From positions 124,001 through 188,000 of the forward strand of contig JAKTTT010000003.1 of NCBI GenBank assembly GCA_030581615.1: DNA of 64,000 nucleotides, given 5' to 3'. Positions 17,569 to 29,250 of this stretch are shown here, piece after piece (the first letter of the stretch is position 1; each line of letters starts with the position of its first letter). This stretch comes from Alloascoidea africana (taxonomy: Eukaryota > Ascomycota > Alloascoideomycetes > Alloascoideales > Alloascoideaceae). Below the pieces are notes generated by a model. That model saw only the letters and a list, made by a program, of their open reading frames with translations, was not told where the DNA came from and searched no databases. The translations under genes were made by a program, and so were the position numbers.

Positions 17569-18741
17569 TTACTTCGCTGACACTGGCAAAGACCCATCAT
17601 TGGAACTCTGACGACTAGGACCGCCGCCGAGATCATTGTTCGATTCAGGGGGTGGAGTGGAAGCACAAGCGGTGCCCAGCTCAGGGAGGTGGTGGCCCTC
17701 CTGGATATCAACCTTGCTCTCCGCAGAGGGCTTTATCCGCGTTGCTAGAATATTTTCCAGGCTCAAGCCATTGTCATCATCGCTCTCCTCGACTTGTCTA
17801 TTCATTGTTTGGCTATATTCAGGACAGGGGCGCCCGTGCGTTTTCATTTCAAGGGATTGTGCACTAACTGCATTGGAATTTGGTCTTTTGTAGCAAGGTC
17901 CAGGCACAGGCAGAGATAGGTGGGATACGGGACTAGGATTGCCTCGACTATTGTGTCCATTTTCATTCTGTATTTCGCCCTGGTAAAGGCTGTGTCTTCC
18001 TTCAACGGTTCCGATGGAATAGCCTGAGTACCGACTGTACTGAGGGAAGCGTTTTATCATTGGGAGGTTCGGATATGAGCTAGATTCGCTCATTCTCGGT
18101 GAAGACCCATTGTAGAAACTGGGATACCGGGCAGAAGGATCCCGCGATAATTGAATTGCATAAGCTTCCTGATCTTTATCTTCTATTGTCATTGGCACCA
18201 AGTCCATCAGGCTGTCTTGTTGGCTTATTGTTGCATTTGTTATTCTATAAGTCTTCGAATCGTGTTTTTGTCCGGTAGTGTTATGGTTACTTGTAGTAGA
18301 ACTTGAGGAAGTCTCTGACTGAAGATCTCGAGGCGAGGTAGACGTTGTAGTGGAGCCAGAATGTGAATTTCCAATGCTATTATCCCCCTTGCCAAATTTG
18401 CTCACGATTCGGGGAATCGGCTCTTTAGAAAACACATCCAGCTCTGGCTTCTCTTGAACTGTGCCCTCTTGCTTCTTTTCACCAACTTTGGCTTCGTGAT
18501 TATTGACATAGTACGGGACGCTCAAATCGACGTCTCCGGTGTCGTCATATCTAGCATCCTCGATATTAGCCTCCTTTTTAAATTTACGGCTTGATCTGAG
18601 CCACCAGTAGAATAGAACTAGTAGGATCGCTGCTGCCGGGATACATATCGAGAGCGCGATAGTGATTGCGGTTTTTCCAGAACCTGTGGAGCTTCTCTTT
18701 TTCATGAGAATAGGTGCTTTGTTTTCCGTTATAAGCGTCAT
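17569..18741 (-). CDS. Single-pass membrane protein with SKG6/TOS2-type transmembrane region
   Basis: 390 residues. A short N-terminus (about 23 residues, with KKRSSTGSGK) precedes one strong transmembrane helix at about 24-48 (TAITIALSICIPAAAILLVL then FYWWL). A basic stop-transfer (RSSRKFKKE) and the segment DDTGDVDLSVPYYV follow. The rest, about 320 residues, is a Ser/Pro-rich disordered cytoplasmic tail. This is the architecture of the SKG6/TOS2/SKG1 group, which marks sites of polarised growth and the bud neck. The match rests on layout and the helix-proximal residues, so orthology is uncertain. Start: ATG at 18741. Confidence 0.6.
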   Translation of the reverse strand: MTLITENKAPILMKKRSSTGSGKTAITIALSICIPAAAILLVLFYWWLRSSRKFKKEANIEDARYDDTGDVDLSVPYYVNNHEAKVGEKKQEGTVQEKPELDVFSKEPIPRIVSKFGKGDNSIGNSHSGSTTTSTSPRDLQSETSSSSTTSNHNTTGQKHDSKTYRITNATISQQDSLMDLVPMTIEDKDQEAYAIQLSRDPSARYPSFYNGSSPRMSESSSYPNLPMIKRFPQYSRYSGYSIGTVEGRHSLYQGEIQNENGHNSRGNPSPVSHLSLPVPGPCYKRPNSNAVSAQSLEMKTHGRPCPEYSQTMNRQVEESDDDNGLSLENILATRIKPSAESKVDIQEGHHLPELGTACASTPPPESNNDLGGGPSRQSSNDGSLPVSAK

Positions 18742-20234
18742 TAATTCGTTTTAGGTGGATTGTAACTCTTCAGTTGAAGGGCTTAGGCCAAAATGAATAG
18801 CCAAAGTAAGGAATGGAGAATGTTCTCAAAAAATTGGGGAAATTTTTCCAATACCAGAGGCTTTGGCTTGATCGATTGTGCCAGCTTCAAACCGCTAGGT
18901 CCGGTCCCTATCTAGCCTCTTGTGGCGGATGGCTTCTTAAGGTACAGGCTTGAGTGTTTGTCGAGAATGGAGAATGGAGAGGCAGGTCGGGACAAAGGCG
19001 GATCGAATCAGGGCTCCAAGACGTAAGCGAAAGAACTAGAAAGCCAGTGGAAAGACTAGACGACACAGTCAAGGAGGAACGTAAAAACTAGACCGGAATA
19101 AAACTTCTGTTGTAGAATAAAAGAGAAGAGAAAAGGAGAGGAATCGGTGGGAGATACGTGCACGGATGGTTAAGTATGTGGTAGTCAGCTCCAGCCAAGG
19201 TTTCAGAGGATATTAAGGAACTTTTATTTCCATAACGCTTAACCCCAACCACTCCTATCCTATATCTCAAGTTGCAGTTAGGCGTTAGCGAATTACTCTG
19301 CCAAAGGTTTTCTGGCGAGTCTTGAGAGCAAGCCTCATATGCTCAAGATCAAGTTAGACCAGTCATAATGGGAGCACAATGCTTAACGTACACATAGCTG
19401 TCTAATGCGGAAACTTGCATAGACATCGACCAGCGATATTGTTCCTTCTTATATTCCTTGTGGTCTTTCTAAGGAGTCTCGTTGATGTCTGTATCCAAGT
19501 ATCTTCACCGTTTGCATCCCTTGACATGTCTCCGCAAAAATGTATTGATTATATACACAGTAAAAGAATATGTTACGTCGGATCATCTCTGACATGAAAC
19601 TGCTCCAAGAGTGGAAAAAAAGGGGACATTGTATCAAAATAACTTTACCATGGATGCCGATCATGGTCAAGCTTTACTTGGAGCAATCAAATTGGTTCGC
19701 AACGGCCTAGGGGTAAAAATACCATTTCAAGCAGGAAAAGAAATAATAATGGAAGTTTATCTACCAAATTCGGCACTCGAATAGTCACTACCGTCTTCGT
19801 TTTCCACGATGCACCCATCTTCACAGGGTCCACCATTTTATTGGAGCTTAATGCTTACCCGGCTAATTTCGGGAAGTGGAACTATTAAGGTTTGGTCTCA
19901 TTTGTGTACAGTGCCCTAGTTCCCCAGGCTTGAGTTCGTGCCTATTGTTATTCGCCGTTATCTTTTGTTCTCGAATTGCGTATCGCCCGCTAATATTGTA
20001 AGCTAGTCCTTCATATACTCACTTGTATATGCGTACACTACTTGTAGTGATCCACTGTTCAATCTCCTTGTATCCAGTAGAAAGGGGTGACTACTAGAGG
20101 TAAGATCAAGCATCAAGACTGGACAATGTTCAACAAAGAAAACATAGAACACAAATACTAAATTAAATACTAAATCCAATATACAAAAACCAGATTTACC
20201 CATTGGGTTTGCAACTAGTAGATTCATCATCTTC
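18742..20234. other. 1.5-kb spacer upstream of the SKG6-like gene
   Basis: No convincing gene on either strand; all open frames are under 75 codons (19449-19670 minus is the longest of these). The proximal 400 bp contains repeated GGAGAATGGAGA-type purine stretches near 18970. It presumably holds the promoter of the SKG6-like gene and the 3' region of PIL1/LSP1. Confidence 0.5.
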
Positions 20235-21197
20235 CTAAACAGAAACTTTTTCCTCACTCTTATTCTCTTCCGTTTTCTCCTCTGGCTCCAAGACTTCTTC
20301 TCTTTCTGCTTCCTCCTCTTCTTCTTCCTCCTCATCTCCTTCATCATAAGATTCCTCGGTGCTTAGACTTTGGCGAAGAGAGAGAGTGGGCTTAACGCTG
20401 CCATTCTCTTGAGTCCAAGATGTGAGGGCGTTTTCTGCATCAATCACTATTTGCTTGCTTGCCTCATATCCATCATAAGCAGGTCTTGTTTCTCCAGGTG
20501 ATACTGGAACATCATCCAACAACTCCAAAAGTGCCTTTCCGTAACCTGCGATCAAAGCTAGTTTTTCGCTGTGTTCTCGAAGTGCGTCAAATTGATAATT
20601 AAAAGAAGCCTTGATCTTTTCTCTAGTTATGTTACTCAGCTGAGCATTGCCAACCAGGCACTCAGCTTCTGCTCTGACCAGCTCTTGTTCGAGGACGGCG
20701 ATCTTTGGAGACTGAGGATCTTTGTACTTGAGCATTGCAATTTCATCTGTGACCTTTTGCTTTCGATCTCGAGATGGCTGAATCGAAGCCTCAATGTCCC
20801 TAATAGACTTTAGTGTTATCCGGTATTGATCGTACCTATCAATGTAAAAGTCCTCTAGTTCTCCAATCTCATAAAGGACGACTCCTAGTTTATCAGTAAT
20901 ATCAGAAACGTCATCTTCTTGAGTTGATCCCCACAAACTAAGCTGTTTAGCGGCTTCTCTTCTCTCCCTGGCGCTTAGTTCAATTGCTCGCAACACGTTT
21001 TTCTCAAGCTTTATTAGCCTTGCCATCTTTTTGCTGATTTCTGGTTTCCCTGCCCCTGCAGTTGACTTTCTTAAAGTATTTGCAATAGACCCTTTGCCAA
21101 AAAATTGCTTTTTAGTGGATGATGGAGGAGGAGGAGGTGAGTTGACTTGGGCAGCAGTAGGTGCCCTTGATTGACGAAGAGAGTAAGTTCTGTGCAT
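20235..21197 (-). CDS. PIL1: Eisosome core BAR-domain protein (PIL1/LSP1)
   Basis: A 320-residue protein closely matching the Pil1/Lsp1 family over its length. It has MHRTYSLRQSRAPTAAQ at the start, the KGSIANTLRKSTAGAGKPE linker, and a helical BAR domain at about 55-250 (KKMARLIKLEKNVLRAIE, ERREAAKQLSLWG, IGELEDFYIDRYDQYR, YGKALLELLDD). The tail is acidic (EEEEEEEAEREEVLEPEEKTEE). These proteins assemble into the furrow-like eisosome coat under the plasma membrane and are phosphorylated by Pkh kinases. PIL1 and LSP1 are duplicates in Saccharomyces; here a single pro-orthologue is as likely. Start: ATG at 21197; stop at 20235. Confidence 0.95.
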   Translation of the reverse strand: MHRTYSLRQSRAPTAAQVNSPPPPPSSTKKQFFGKGSIANTLRKSTAGAGKPEISKKMARLIKLEKNVLRAIELSARERREAAKQLSLWGSTQEDDVSDITDKLGVVLYEIGELEDFYIDRYDQYRITLKSIRDIEASIQPSRDRKQKVTDEIAMLKYKDPQSPKIAVLEQELVRAEAECLVGNAQLSNITREKIKASFNYQFDALREHSEKLALIAGYGKALLELLDDVPVSPGETRPAYDGYEASKQIVIDAENALTSWTQENGSVKPTLSLRQSLSTEESYDEGDEEEEEEEEAEREEVLEPEEKTEENKSEEKVSV

Positions 21198-24100
21198 CTT
21201 TAAAAATCAGATATGTATCAATTGAACAATTCTTGATTGAAAAAGATTCAGGAAGATCTCATTCTTATATACTTTTTCTGTTATTCTAGCGTGAAGTGAT
21301 TACAGATCTGTTTAAACTGACTATTGTAGAAGAATTTCACAGACGTCATCGCCAGAAGGAGGATCACACTGAGCACAAGTCATCTACCGAAATAGGCTTT
21401 CCAGTTTACACCTTCTTTAACGCTGAGAGCAAGCAACTTTCACAAAGAGCATCACTGAAAAATTTCCGTTAATTAACTTTGTCATTTACTGTATGAGAAC
21501 TTTCTGGAAGTTTTAGTCTTGGTGAATGTTTTTAATTGTGTCAATGTTTCACTGTTTGAACTACCTAACTACACCATAACAAATAAATCAAGGTAAACTA
21601 AAAAAAGATCTCAAAAGATGGCTTTGTGTAAATACTAGAGCACAAACCTGAACCCATGATTACTTTTATCATTGAAAGAAAGCAAGAGCAGCAGGAGTAA
21701 ATGCTCAAATCTTTTGAAAACCAGTTACGCAATCGAACCCTGTAAGCTTCAATTCTAGTGATGACGTCAAGCGTTGGAGAAAATCCGAAAATCCGATCAT
21801 CTCAATGCAAATATTCCTCATGTGGAAGTAGATATCACGTGTAAATGACAACACCCTGAAAGGCGTATGGGTGTATAAGAGATATTGGCGATAAGCGCCT
21901 GATTAAACATAAGAGCGCTTTGGAGGATGTAGAGCTGGATGACGTTCTTATCTTTAGCGACAACCTTGATTAATACATTTAGTGGTATAACTGTTTTAAT
22001 GAAATACAGGGAGGCCAAACTGCATGTTAATGGAGAAACAAATCAATATTTCACTCGCGCATAAAATTGTTAGGGCATGTAAGCGGTAGATAGTTGACGT
22101 AGTGGATGAACAGTTTGGGACGAAAACAGAGTGTAAAGTCACCATAGCATGGGAGAGAGAACAGGACGAGCGGAACCAACAACTTGAACATAGAATTGTT
22201 GTTTCTGAATCTCCGAAAGTTAAGTGATATGGGAAAAGTCATCTTTTACATGAAGGTGGTGCAAAAAATGCTAACCATTTCTCGGATGCTTTTAGTATTT
22301 CTTCGTGATTCACATTTGTGAGCCCACCCCTGCTGCCGTTGGTGATGATGAGCAGCAAGAGTACTAGTTCTCAATGTTTGCTTGGTTTTAGTCAACAAAC
22401 CTAGATAAGTGATGAATTGTCATTCAATGTCTTACACGTCTATGGTGCCCGTATCGTTTTAAATGTAGCGCTGAAATATTGGAGATGTAGCTTTATCGGC
22501 CGTAGTTGTTCTGGCTATTTGGGAATAAGTTGGCTTTTAGATTGATTGCTTAAGCTAGTAAATAGAAGTTTCTGGTACAATTATGTGTTTGGTGCGACAA
22601 GTATTTATTATTCACTAGATTACTCCTGAGGAATTAGCCTAATGGTTTACCCATTTACAAGTATCCGTATCAAAGTTCCAAGTTATATATGTAGAAAGGA
22701 TACTTTCGCACATAGAATAGTGGATGGTTGAAAAAACTTTCTTGTTCGCTGCACCAGACAAACATTTCTCGTTGATTTGTTCTACATGTTAATTATTAAT
22801 GTGACCATATATAGATGTGGTGAATCAAGGTAATCGCTGAAACCATTTTGGTGCTAGCATTATTTGCTTTCACGATGACGTCCACTCAATTCCACTTTGT
22901 TGATATATAAAGTGTTTATTAAACTGTAGTGCCTATTGTAGCTCTACATAAGCTTTGGTATTATCTCCCTACAACAAGTCGATAAAGATACCAATTCGTA
23001 GTCTCAGGATCAGCTTTGAACATGACAATAATGTTGTAAAATTCAACATTAGCAAGCACTAACATTTGGTTTTTGGAACTTTTCTGTTCCATCCAACAAG
23101 CATTTTAACTTAATGACCAAAACACCATCTTGGCCGACATAAACCGTGCATTTTGCTAGTGGTTAAAACAAAATAATTTTTATTCTTGATTAAGCCTAAG
23201 GTGCAAGCCTCCAATATATGAAATAATTCCAATTTATCCTTTTCTCTTCCATCTTCTGTAACCCATAAAGGTAGTTTGAACAGGGGTGTACTACTTTGAA
23301 ATGAAGACGCTTTCATAACGACGGAGCATTCATGTAACGAGTCTCCAGCAGATATGTTTCGATTGCAAACTGACTAAATATTCACTTTCCCTTTTCTTGA
23401 GGGAGAGTCTTGTGTCCTGAGTGTTTTTCACTAGGGTCAACAACGCCTAATAGTGTCTTTCCGATATAGTTAAATTTAATGACACATATCCAAACAGTTC
23501 AATGCCGATTACACCTCTTGTTTGGTGTATAACATTGGGAAGGGCGATGATAATTAGAAAGTTTCCACCGTTTTAGATTCTTATCTGCCAAGGCGGGTGC
23601 TTTTCATTATTCCTTTACCGGCTTCAAGTCTGTTGAAGCGTTATTATCAAGGTTGAGGTCAAAATATCAGTTCGTTTTAATGCAGGGATGGCGTCTATGC
23701 CCAATGCACAAAACACATAGATAGGAAAATCTGAGTAATAGCGATTGATGTTTGAAAATTATGAGAGAAAAGCCAAAGCCAGCCTCAGGCAGGAAAAGAG
23801 AAGCCGCCCAAGCCTTTCGGGCTTTTTTCGAGACCAATGAAGGAGTACAGATGTTAGAGAAACAGTTCTGTCAGAAAAGCTTTTGTAGGAGATGGGTTTT
23901 AATCTATCAAGGACATTCCTATAGAGAAATTCAAGTGTGACAAAAACCTTTGGAACCATGCCTAACGGTACCCAACTGGGCCACACCATTTCAAAAAATG
24001 ATTATTGATTAGCAAGAACTCTCCAAAAAGTTATTTTGTCTTTTATGTACCAAAGTATATAATTTATGGTTAATTGAGGGATGCCAACTCAAGGGTATTA

Positions 24101-24204
24101 CTAACACTTTAAAGGGACAAGGCAAAATAAGCACCATATACAAGAATATATAAATGCATGTAGACACAAATATTAATTACGAAATGTTTGTTATAGTTGA
24201 TTCA
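21198..24204. other. Three-kilobase gene desert between PIL1/LSP1 and CYB5
   Basis: About 3 kb, AT-rich, with no frame I can defend. The best ATG frame is 68 codons on the minus strand at 23110-23316; others are shorter and featureless. One Rap1-like site with a single mismatch lies near 21866. I see no tRNA, no LTR copy and no obvious tandem repeat. A non-coding transcript, replication origin or centromere cannot be excluded from sequence alone. Confidence 0.5.
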
Positions 24205-24911
24205 TCATTTGTTGTAAAAAAAGGCAGCAAGGAGAACAAAGAATGCCAGGAACAGATAAATTACGAACCTATTAAAGAAAAGCGTTAGCATTATTGCTCA
24301 ATTGAAACACATTCAAATAAACTCACGATGGTGCTCCTTCCTCCTGGGTGCCAGCACTGCTGCTACTGGAGCTTTCTTTATACGTTCTTCCAGTCCACTA
24401 GAACAACATTGAAAATCAGTTTCCTGCAGAGATCTTTCAGAAAAACATGTTAAATCTTACGTTCTCATCAACCACACCGAGAAACAAAGGCTCCAACATG
24501 TCTCTGGCATCTTCGGAATGGCCAATGTCCTAAATAAAGATTAGTTTTAGAGCCAAAAACGCATTTTCTGATAAAGCTGGCCTGCTTCATTCCAGGTTTT
24601 TCAACTCACGTCAAAAGCATCTGTTGCGTCAACACCTCCACAGTCAAGAAGCACTTCTTCACCGCCACTATAGACAAGTAGAATGGCGTTGTTAGCGATT
24701 ATAATATTGGGTGAATATTGTTTTTGTGTGCGTGGTCTGATACATTTCAGTGTCGTGGTACTACATACGGGTGCTCATCAATAAATTTGGTGACATCATA
24801 AACCTTTCCGTTAATTACCATCCACAAATCATCGCTTGTGCAATGACTTTCAATCTCCTCCGAGGAGTAGACTGTGTACGTCGGTGAAGCAGTCTTCGTC
24901 TCTTCAGACAT
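24205..24911 (-). CDS. CYB5: Cytochrome b5, tail-anchored, five exons
   Basis: Exons are 24769-24911, 24610-24667, 24461-24529, 24327-24397 and 24205-24268, giving 134 aa. Reading them together gives a complete cytochrome b5. The haem domain runs from YTVYSSEEIESHC through [32 protein letters not shown] and DATDAFD-DIGHSEDARDM to LEPLFLGVVDEN. The haem-ligand histidines are in DEHPGG and GHSED. A Ser-rich linker leads to a C-terminal membrane anchor (FVIYLFLAFFVLLAAFFYNK). The protein donates electrons to ER desaturases and sterol enzymes. All junctions are in phase, with donors GTATGT, GTGAGT, GTAAGA and GTGAGT, and acceptors in TAG; the last intron has TGCTAAC. I start at MSEETKTASP; an in-frame ATG at 24998 would add 29 residues not usual for the family. 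Confidence 0.93.
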
Positions 24912-26433
24912 TTCTGTTAGCTGTGGCAGATCAAGATTGAAAGCCCGTTTTTTCTTTTTGTGAGGAGTGCATGGGTGTACGAGAGGTACATCCTTCATTA
25001 TCTAGAATTTTTCGATTTCCTAAACTCTTCTGTCTGACTGATATATTAAGAACTTAAGATTTTGTTTTTGCTCTCAGTAAAGTTAGACTCACTGAACGAC
25101 ATCATCGATGTGTAGATGATATACGAATTCCAAGATATGGGACCTCTAACAGGATAGACGGTAAGCGAAGGTGACGGAGAGAATAACGCAAATAATTGTA
25201 AAACTAAAGTTGCAATGACAAAACAATTTCCCATAAGCAAACAGACATGCAAAGCATAGTTTTCATCACTCTTAAAACTAGAGATATCTAGATTTTAAAG
25301 AACCAATATTTCTTTGTATATATAGCTGAACATTTGAGTGGCCTAACAGTAAGGTTGCCTTGATCACACAAATTCTGTTATACTTCGAGGAACATGAATA
25401 TCAAAGAGCATACCTCAAAGGGGTTCAATAGCCTTCTTAAAAAGTCCCGGGAATATTGATATTAATGAGTACAAAACAAAAAGAATGCTTTGACTTTCAA
25501 ACATTCCCATCGCTTGACCAAAATCAAAGCTGAAAAGGAGCGTAATCTAAAATATCTACAAAGAGATTTGCATTCTCCAACAAATTGAATTCCCTTGAAA
25601 ACTTGGTCTCTCTTTTATTTTTGCCTCTGCTACAGACACGACATGTATCCATTTTTCATTGTGTTGGAACCCTCCATACCCTGTACTTAGAATCTTAGAG
25701 TTCTCTGTATAGAAGACAACACTGACATAGTGTTTAACACCTCTCGATACTGAAAAATTCCATTTCCTGTAGTAAGGTTTTGATAAAAGTGGACCTATTT
25801 TCTAAAACATGTAAAACATCAAGTTTTAGAAAAACAATAAAGAGTTGTGCCATTTTGATTAATAAATCAAATCTGAAAAGTGCGGAATTGACGCCTCCAC
25901 CACCGCTGCAAAATTGATCAACTAACTAATTTGCACTAAGTATCTTCAAAGCTAAAAATGGATCTTATAATCATTCGTTCACATGTATTCTACCAGTAGA
26001 AATTTCATGCTTGGCAGGTCAAGAGCATGCACTGATATCGACATTCTTCGCTTCATACTCAAGGCTCGGAGTTCCACTTTCTTAAGCTACACACAGCACA
26101 ACTATCTTCTCTAAGACACACGCCATTATCTAAAACCTCTGGAAGGAAATGTGTTCACTGTTAGCGTGATTTAGCTTGGCGATAGGCTAACCTCAGAGAT
26201 CTATGCGTTCACGTGCACCCCTTCACGTGCCTCTATCTGCCAGAGAAAAACTTGTTCACTGTGAACTTCACCAAAAGCAACGACAGTGCAGAGAAATGGG
26301 TTATGACTAGCCCATCTCATTACCTTACATTAGTCAGGAGGAAACCCCATAATACATCTCGCTTCACAAGGTGTGTAGCTGTCAAAGCAACCAGTCTCAA
26401 CAAGAACAACTATTAGGTCTAAATAGGAAGCCG
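24912..26433. promoter_or_regulatory. Divergent CYB5 / AZF1-like intergenic region
   Basis: 1.5 kb between two outward-facing starts, AT-rich, typical of a long regulatory region for a transcription factor. Two CACGTGC E-boxes occur close together near 26210-26230, and a Rap1-like site with mismatches lies near 24970. There are no recognisable genes. Confidence 0.45.
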
Positions 26434-27816
26434 ATGAGTGAACAGCTGAATCCATTCTGGAAGTCCGGCATCGACTTGGATAGGGAAGCTTCATCAACAT
26501 CAAGCTTCATGAACACGTTAAGCAGTACTGCTAGTGGGCTTGAAGGTATTGGAAGCAGTGGTGGTAACATCGGGCTGGGAGGGAGCTACCCCCATCCCAG
26601 CCTCGTCCAGCCTAAGAATCAACAAGGAATAGAAATGCCTCTAGGACTTCATATGAGTTTCGGTAGTATCCCCTTCGATCGAACTCTGAATCGAGATAAC
26701 AGCGGAATTCATCAAAACAGCCATAATTTGGGGCTTAGCGTCAATGGAAACTCCAACACCACCGCGAATCACGGAACTGGAAATATGTTCCCTGGAACAG
26801 GAATGACAACTGCAACCACTTTGACGACGATAACTCCAACGATACAACAGGCAAGCGGTGCAACCGGACGTAAGAACCTGGGGAGGATAGCAAGTACCGA
26901 GAACGGCGGCGATTTCATGGGATCTCCCAGTCTAACTCAGTTAAACCAAGTCGGACAACTAAAAGCAAGGATGAGGCAAATGCAAGCACAGTCGGGAAGC
27001 AACTCTGGCGGTGCCAATGGAAGGCAAAACATGAAATGGTCACAGCCTAATCTCATGCTTCACGACTTGTCAGAACCAAAAGCATATCAACAAAGCAGTA
27101 ACATTATTACGAACACAAATACTAACACAACTCTTCTACAGCAAGTGCAGAATGACAGATTGGACTATACTATTGGATCTGGAATGGGAGGCCTGAATAA
27201 TTTAAAAAGTGGAAGCGGAAATGGATTAACCGACTTAACGCAGATCCCAAGCTCATCGAAGCTGTTTTTCCCTCCAATAAAGCCATTAGGGAATGGAACA
27301 CATAATGGAAATGATGGCTTAACCACAGATTCGCAACTCTATTCATTGACGTCCCAGCCGTCGAAGCCAAAGCCTCTGCCTTCAACCTCAACCTCTTCCT
27401 CCTCGTCGTTTCTTTACCGACAACAATCGCATGCCCCAAGCAGACAGGAATTTGCAAAGAAAGATTCGGTCCACAATAATAACATACCCAATACATCTTT
27501 TCCCCCTCTGTTATCTCGAAATATTAACCATAACGACATTATTTCAAATTTATCAATCAATAAGAATGAAAACAGTGGGCCCAATAACAACACTTTAATA
27601 TTTCCAGCTTCAGGTCCCTATTTCAATGATCAGGTCGAAATTCTCCTTGGCGTTGATGACACTGGTCCATCAGCAAATGGAAATTCCACAGGCTCGAGTA
27701 GTCTCAACATCAACAAAGCTAAAGGAAATTTGCCCAACAATGGGTTTCTCAAATTTCTCCCTCCCCCGGTTGATCAGTTATCAGACTTAGCACGTCCTTT
27801 AGATCATCAACAGCAA

Positions 27817-27848
<32 letters not shown>

Positions 27849-29250
27849 ACAACAACAACAACAACAGCAGCAGCAGCAACAACAGCAACAACAACAGCAT
27901 CAACAGCATCAACATCAACATCAACATCAGCAACCACAACCTCAACGTCAGCCACAACAGCAACAACAACAGCATTCTCAATCAAATATAAATCTTAACT
28001 TGGGTTCTTCCATCTTGAGTGATCCTTCAAATGATTCCCTTTTTAACAATACAGATTATATAAGTCCACAAACAGTGGGCACGTCGGCCTCTCCCTCTAT
28101 ATCTTCACCTTCACATCTCAATGAAAGTCAAAGCAACTATAATCGTGGGTCCCATCGCCCTGGTATTCACCAGCAACAGAAACAACCAAAAATTCAAGAC
28201 CTCTCCAATCGAAGCCAACAATTCAGAAAGATTTTGCAACAATCGCAACCTCGCACGGGCCAACAATCTCCAAAAACATCGCCGCAATCGCAAATACAGA
28301 ATAGTCCAAGACAGGTGCCATTACAACAATCCTCTCTTCAAACCAACAATAGCTCAGCTCTTTCACCAGCACCTTCTTCTTCCAACAATATAGCTATACC
28401 TCCGTTTTCAGGTTCATTGGTACCCTTACCGTCGAATCTACCTGTTCTTGGCACTCTTCCAAGTTCGACAAATTTGTCAGCCGCAACCACATCAGCTTCT
28501 ATGCCCGGTAATACTTCTAGCGCAATATCAACCTCGTCATCACTCTCTAGAGAAGATGCAGAAGAGGCGGGCGGTAAAAGGCCGATGATTGGTGCTACCA
28601 AGGTAGATCAATTGATGCTGGTGGTACAAGCTCGAGAGAAGGGAGTAGATGAAACGGAGATTATCTTGGATTCGACAGCACTTGTTGGGGGAGTTGCGAA
28701 GCCTAAATCATCAAAAGGAAAGTTGAAGTTTCGCTGTTCCTATCACAACTGCGATAGAATTTTCACCCAAAAGACACATTTAGAGGTCCATATGAGATGT
28801 CACACTGGATATAAACCATATACATGCCAACATTGTGGGAAGAAATTCACACAGAGGGGAAACCTCAAGACACATGAACGACTACATACAGGAGAACGCC
28901 CATTTATATGTGGCGTTTGTGGAAAGTCTTTTTCGCAACAGGGAAATTTTGCAGCACACAAGTTGACACATGAAAACTATAGACCGTTTCAGTGTAAACT
29001 GGATGGCTGCACCAAGACTTTTACACAATTGGGGAACCTGAAATCGCATCAAAACAAGTTCCATTATGAAACGCTTGTTAGATTAATGGACATACTTAAA
29101 AGCGGCGGGCCTATCAGTGATGAACATAATTCAGAGGAAAAAGAAGCCCTCCAACATTTGGCTTCAATGTACAAAAATTCGAATAAAGGGATTAAAGGAA
29201 GAGGAAAAGGGCCAAGCCCATCTTCTAGGAAAACGAGCATTTCTCCATAG
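26434..29250 (+). CDS. AZF1: C2H2 zinc-finger transcription factor, AZF1-like, with polyglutamine tract
   Basis: A 938-residue protein. About 760 residues of Asn/Ser/Gln-rich sequence include an uninterrupted run of 30 glutamines (27808-27897) that grades into Gln-His repeats. Four C2H2 zinc fingers follow: CSYHNCDRIFTQKTHLEVHMRCH, then CQHCGKKFTQRGNLKTHERLH, then CGVCGKSFSQQGNFAAHKLTH, then the unusual CKLDGCTKTFTQLGNLKSHQNKFH. The last finger and the KFHYETL tail are characteristic of Azf1, which controls glucose-responsive and cell-wall genes in Saccharomyces. The start is the ATG of MSEQLNPFWK at 26434; the frame is open further 5' but only from a GTG. Confidence 0.85.
27808..27960 (+). 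repeat. CAA/CAG polyglutamine microsatellite within the AZF1-like gene
   Basis: Thirty consecutive CAA/CAG codons, then a CAA-CAT/CAG-CAT region and further Gln-Pro. CAA and CAG are mixed, which lowers slippage. Length variation among strains would be expected. Confidence 0.95.

Noticed and set aside
15956-18741. Fusion of the SKG6-like and the Ser/Arg-rich proteins into one spliced gene
   Set aside because: The upstream frame ends in its own stop (17569), and the next starts with an ATG after 269 bp; no donor-acceptor pair is needed or evident.
22620-22690. tRNA-like A-box (TTAGCCTAATGG) near 22631
   Set aside because: No matching B-box GGTTCRANYCC at proper distance and no cloverleaf could be drawn.
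24912-24998. Extended 29-residue N-terminus of cytochrome b5 from the ATG at 24998
   Set aside because: The family starts shortly before the haem domain, and the extra segment overlaps a Rap1-like promoter word. Not fully excluded.
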